Positions 15,368 to 17,538 of a stretch of DNA of 17,538 nt are shown here, one piece after another. Positions within the stretch are counted from its first letter, which is position 1. Every line of letters starts with the position of its first letter. Source of the DNA: Reyranella sp. (GTDB taxonomy: Bacteria > Pseudomonadota > Alphaproteobacteria > Reyranellales > Reyranellaceae); NCBI GenBank assembly GCA_030679805.1, contig JAUXST010000842.1, forward strand, positions 1-17,538, in the 5' to 3' direction. The translations under genes were made by a program, and so were the position numbers. The notes beneath the pieces are model-generated. The model saw nothing but the letters and a program-made list of their open reading frames with translations. It did no database searches and had not been told where the DNA came from.

Positions 15368-16330
15368 TCACTCGACCTTGGCGCCGACGCTCAACACGAG
15401 CGTCTTCCACTTCACCAGTTCGCCCGGCAACAAGGCGCCGAATTCCGGACCCGGCATGAAATCGAGTTCCTGGCCGCCGCTTTCCATCGACTCGCGGAAG
15501 GCCGGATCCTTCAGGGCTTTCGTGAGGGCTGCGACGATCGCCCGTCCCACCTCGGGTGGCGTGCCTGCCGGCGCCACCAGGCCCAGCCATCCTTCCAGAC
15601 TGAAGCCCTTGGGCAGGGCCTCGAGCAGGGTCGGCGTGTCGGGCAACTGGCGCGACCGCTTCGATCCCGTCGTCGCGAGCGCGCGCAACGTCTTCTGCTG
15701 GACTTGCGACAGGGCGGTGTCGAAGGTCGGGAAGCCCACCTGGACCTGGTTGGCCAGCAGGGCGCGGACGGTCTCGGGTGCGCCCCGGTAGGGCACATGC
15801 ACATAGTCGATGCCGGTCGCCTGCCGGAAAGCCTCGGCGGCCAGATGCGCGGGACTGCCGGACCCGCCAGAGCCATAAAACAGCTTGCCGGGATTGGCCT
15901 TGGCGAGATCGATGAATTCGCCGACGGTCTTCGCCGGGCTTTCGAGAGGTACCACCATCATGTGCCCGCCGCGCACCAGCAGGCAGATCGGTGTGAAATC
16001 CTTCACCGGGTCGTAGTTGACCTTGGCATAGAGCGCCGGGTTGATGACGTGGCTGTTGGCCATCATGAGTAGCGTGTAGCCGTCCGGGGCGGCACGTGCG
16101 GCCTGCTCCGCGCCGATGTTGCCGGCGGCGCCCGGCTTGTTCTCAACGATAAACTGCTGGTTCAGCTCCTGCGTTAGCCGCTGCGCCACCCGTCGCGCGG
16201 TGGTGTCGGGAGATCCGCCGGCCGTGAAGGGAACGATGATGCGAACGGGCTTGTCGGGAAACTGCGCCGACGCCTGTCCCGAGAAAGCGAACAGGGCCGC
16301 GGCCGAGAGTAGCATTGTCCTGCGCATCAT
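15368..16330 (-). CDS. Bug/TctC family tripartite tricarboxylate transporter substrate-binding protein
   Basis: Periplasmic solute-binding protein of 320 residues, the normal length for the Bug (TctC-like) family. A Sec-type signal peptide covers residues 1-22, with likely cleavage ASA-QF. Family hallmarks follow: PDKPVRIIVPFTAGGSPDTTARRVA, the first ligand loop; ENKPGAAGNIGAEQAARAAPDGYTLLM; VHVPYRGAPETVRALLANQVQVGF; and a C-terminal EGWLGLVAPAGTPPEV. Family members bind carboxylates such as citrate, glutamate, aromatic acids or nicotinate. The membrane subunits TctA and TctB are absent from the window, as for many orphan Bug proteins. Two adjacent ATGs (16330 and 16327) are possible starts; a GAGG lies just upstream. 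Minus-strand, 13 bp before the next gene and 74 bp after the sulfatase. Confidence 0.95.
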   Translation of the reverse strand: MMRRTMLLSAAALFAFSGQASAQFPDKPVRIIVPFTAGGSPDTTARRVAQRLTQELNQQFIVENKPGAAGNIGAEQAARAAPDGYTLLMMANSHVINPALYAKVNYDPVKDFTPICLLVRGGHMMVVPLESPAKTVGEFIDLAKANPGKLFYGSGGSGSPAHLAAEAFRQATGIDYVHVPYRGAPETVRALLANQVQVGFPTFDTALSQVQQKTLRALATTGSKRSRQLPDTPTLLEALPKGFSLEGWLGLVAPAGTPPEVGRAIVAALTKALKDPAFRESMESGGQELDFMPGPEFGALLPGELVKWKTLVLSVGAKVE

Positions 16331-16404
16331 GACCTCGCGTGGTGGGGGGTGGTTGTTCGCACGCGCTCGCGGCCTCCGAAGTGAGTCCGCCGGCGCGCGA
16401 TACG

Positions 16405-17538
16405 CTACGCGATCAAACCCGGCGGAACCGGTGTGTAGGATTTCCTGGTCACGAGATTGGCCATCACCTTGTCCGGGCCGCCGCGCGACTCGACCAGCAA
16501 ACGTTGGGCTTCGTTGGCGCGCCGGTCCACGACCTCGGGATCGAGAATGGCGCGAAGCTTCTTCTCGAAGGCCCGAACGGTCTCGCCATGGCCGGGATCT
16601 CCGGCAAGGTTGGTACCTTCCTCGGGGTCTGCTTCGAGATCGAAGAGCTCGGCCTCGTAGCCCACGTAGTAGATGTATTTGTAGCGGCCCTGGCGGAGCA
16701 TGTACGACGCCGAGGGAGCGCCGGCCGCATGATACTCGCTGAAGGCAATACGCTCCTCGTTGTCGGGCGCGGCCGCGATGTCGATCAGGGACTCACTGTG
16801 GGAGTCCGGCGACCTGAACGGCAGGCCGGCGGAATGCAGGATGGTGGCGTGCGCGTCGGCGAGCGTGACCGGTGTCCGGCAGACCCTGTTCGCGGAAATG
16901 TCCGGGCCGGCGATGATGAAAGGCACACCGCCAGCTTCCTCATAGTGGTTCGACTTGCCCCACAGCCCGCGGGCACCGACGTTATCACCGTGGTCCGACG
17001 TATAGAGGACTCGCGTGTTTGCGGTCTGCCCGCTGGCGGCAAGCGCGCCCAGCACCTTGCCGACCTGGGCATCCATGAAGCTGCACAGGCCGAGATAGGC
17101 GGCGATGGCAACGCGCTGCTGGTGGCCGCCTGTCGCCCCGTTGGGATCCGGCGCGAAGTAGTGGGAGAACCAGGGGTGCGGCCGGAAGCCCGATCCCGCT
17201 GCGAACTTCGCCTCGGGAATTTCGTCGACCGGGTAGAGGCGAAAGAATTCCTCGGGAGCGATGAGCGGGTAATGCGGCGTGACGAAGCTCACGAACAGAA
17301 CCCAGGAGGCCGCGCGGCGGTCCGGCTCCGCGAGCCAGCGGCAGGCGATGTCGGCGATGCGCCGGTCGTATTCGGTGTATTCACTCTCGCCGGGACCCGC
17401 GTCCTTGGTGATGCTCGCTTCCTGCCGGGGCGGAACCGTGAAGGCCGGGAACTGCCGGCGGATCGAAAGCTGGACCATCCCGATGCCGTCCTTGATGTGC
17501 ATCGGGACATGCTGGCGGTCGAGGCCGACGGGATCCTC
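16405..17538 (-). CDS. Sulfatase family hydrolase (N-terminus beyond window edge)
   Basis: C-terminal 377 residues of an alkaline-phosphatase-fold sulfatase. The frame is open to the last base of the window; an internal Met at 17502 is not the start, since the residues before it (EDPVGLDRQHVP) continue a normal family sequence. Visible active-site elements: FVTPHYPLIAPEEF, the metal-binding YTSDHGD (about 16983-17006) and WGKSNHYEEAGGVP. The formylglycine CxPSR motif would lie in the missing N-terminal part and cannot be checked, so phosphonate or phosphodiester hydrolysis is not excluded. The C-terminal LRQGRYKYIYYVGYEAELFDLEADPEEGTNLA segment is typical of choline-sulfatase/arylsulfatase-like enzymes. 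No signal peptide is visible because the start is missing. It ends 74 bp before the Bug protein gene on the same strand. Confidence 0.92.
   Translation of the reverse strand, partial: EDPVGLDRQHVPMHIKDGIGMVQLSIRRQFPAFTVPPRQEASITKDAGPGESEYTEYDRRIADIACRWLAEPDRRAASWVLFVSFVTPHYPLIAPEEFFRLYPVDEIPEAKFAAGSGFRPHPWFSHYFAPDPNGATGGHQQRVAIAAYLGLCSFMDAQVGKVLGALAASGQTANTRVLYTSDHGDNVGARGLWGKSNHYEEAGGVPFIIAGPDISANRVCRTPVTLADAHATILHSAGLPFRSPDSHSESLIDIAAAPDNEERIAFSEYHAAGAPSASYMLRQGRYKYIYYVGYEAELFDLEADPEEGTNLAGDPGHGETVRAFEKKLRAILDPEVVDRRANEAQRLLVESRGGPDKVMANLVTRKSYTPVPPGLIA

Noticed and set aside
1..17538. CRISPR array, tRNA, rRNA, insertion sequence or prophage
   Set aside because: No regularly spaced repeats, cloverleaf-like sequence, transposase or phage-like gene was seen, and nearly all of the window is covered by recognisable coding sequence.

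Overview
The window is GC-rich, gene-dense bacterial DNA with strong G/C third-position bias and short intergenic gaps. The gene repertoire (Bug/TctC solute-binding protein, CaiB/BaiF CoA-transferase, RND pump, molybdenum hydroxylase subunit, SDR and AKR oxidoreductases) resembles the accessory catabolic regions of soil or aquatic Alphaproteobacteria. That placement is inferred from gene content and base composition; no rRNA or other marker is present. Thirteen protein-coding genes can be supported, two of them cut by the window edges. No tRNA, rRNA, insertion sequence, phage gene or CRISPR array was seen.

Layout. (1) 1-4030, minus strand: a molybdopterin-binding large subunit of the xanthine dehydrogenase family, then an aldo/keto reductase, then an SDR dehydrogenase cut by the left edge; probably one redox operon. 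(2) 4031-4237: divergent control region with an 18-bp near-perfect palindrome, a good candidate operator. (3) 4238-11099, plus strand: RND periplasmic adaptor, RND inner-membrane pump, an SMP-30/gluconolactonase-like protein, a class III nucleotide cyclase with an N-terminal pair of CxxC motifs, and a SAM-dependent methyltransferase. (4) 11104-13659: a CaiB/BaiF CoA-transferase (minus) divergent from a metal-dependent amidohydrolase (plus). (5) 13730-17538, minus strand: a sulfatase (N-terminus beyond the right edge), a secreted Bug/TctC-type binding protein, a 360-residue protein with an N-terminal 'GWTDGLPVVPP' signature, and a selenoprotein of the UGSC family.

The most notable item is the last gene. 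An in-frame UGA at 13973-13975 (minus) lies in the motif Gly-Asp-Sec-Gly-Ser-Cys, and the reading frame continues for 80 more codons of coherent protein to a second stop. A hairpin whose loop starts 20 nt after the UGA closely resembles the E. coli fdhF SECIS element in sequence and position. Conventional gene calling would stop at the UGA and report a 92-residue fragment or nothing. The protein is most likely a 173-residue selenoprotein with Sec at residue 93, encoded next to its probable partner (20 nt apart) in a tight minus-strand cluster that also includes a substrate-binding protein and a sulfatase. The UGSC family itself is already known; what appears unusual is this two-gene arrangement and its operon context. 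The cluster's biochemical role cannot be read from the sequence.
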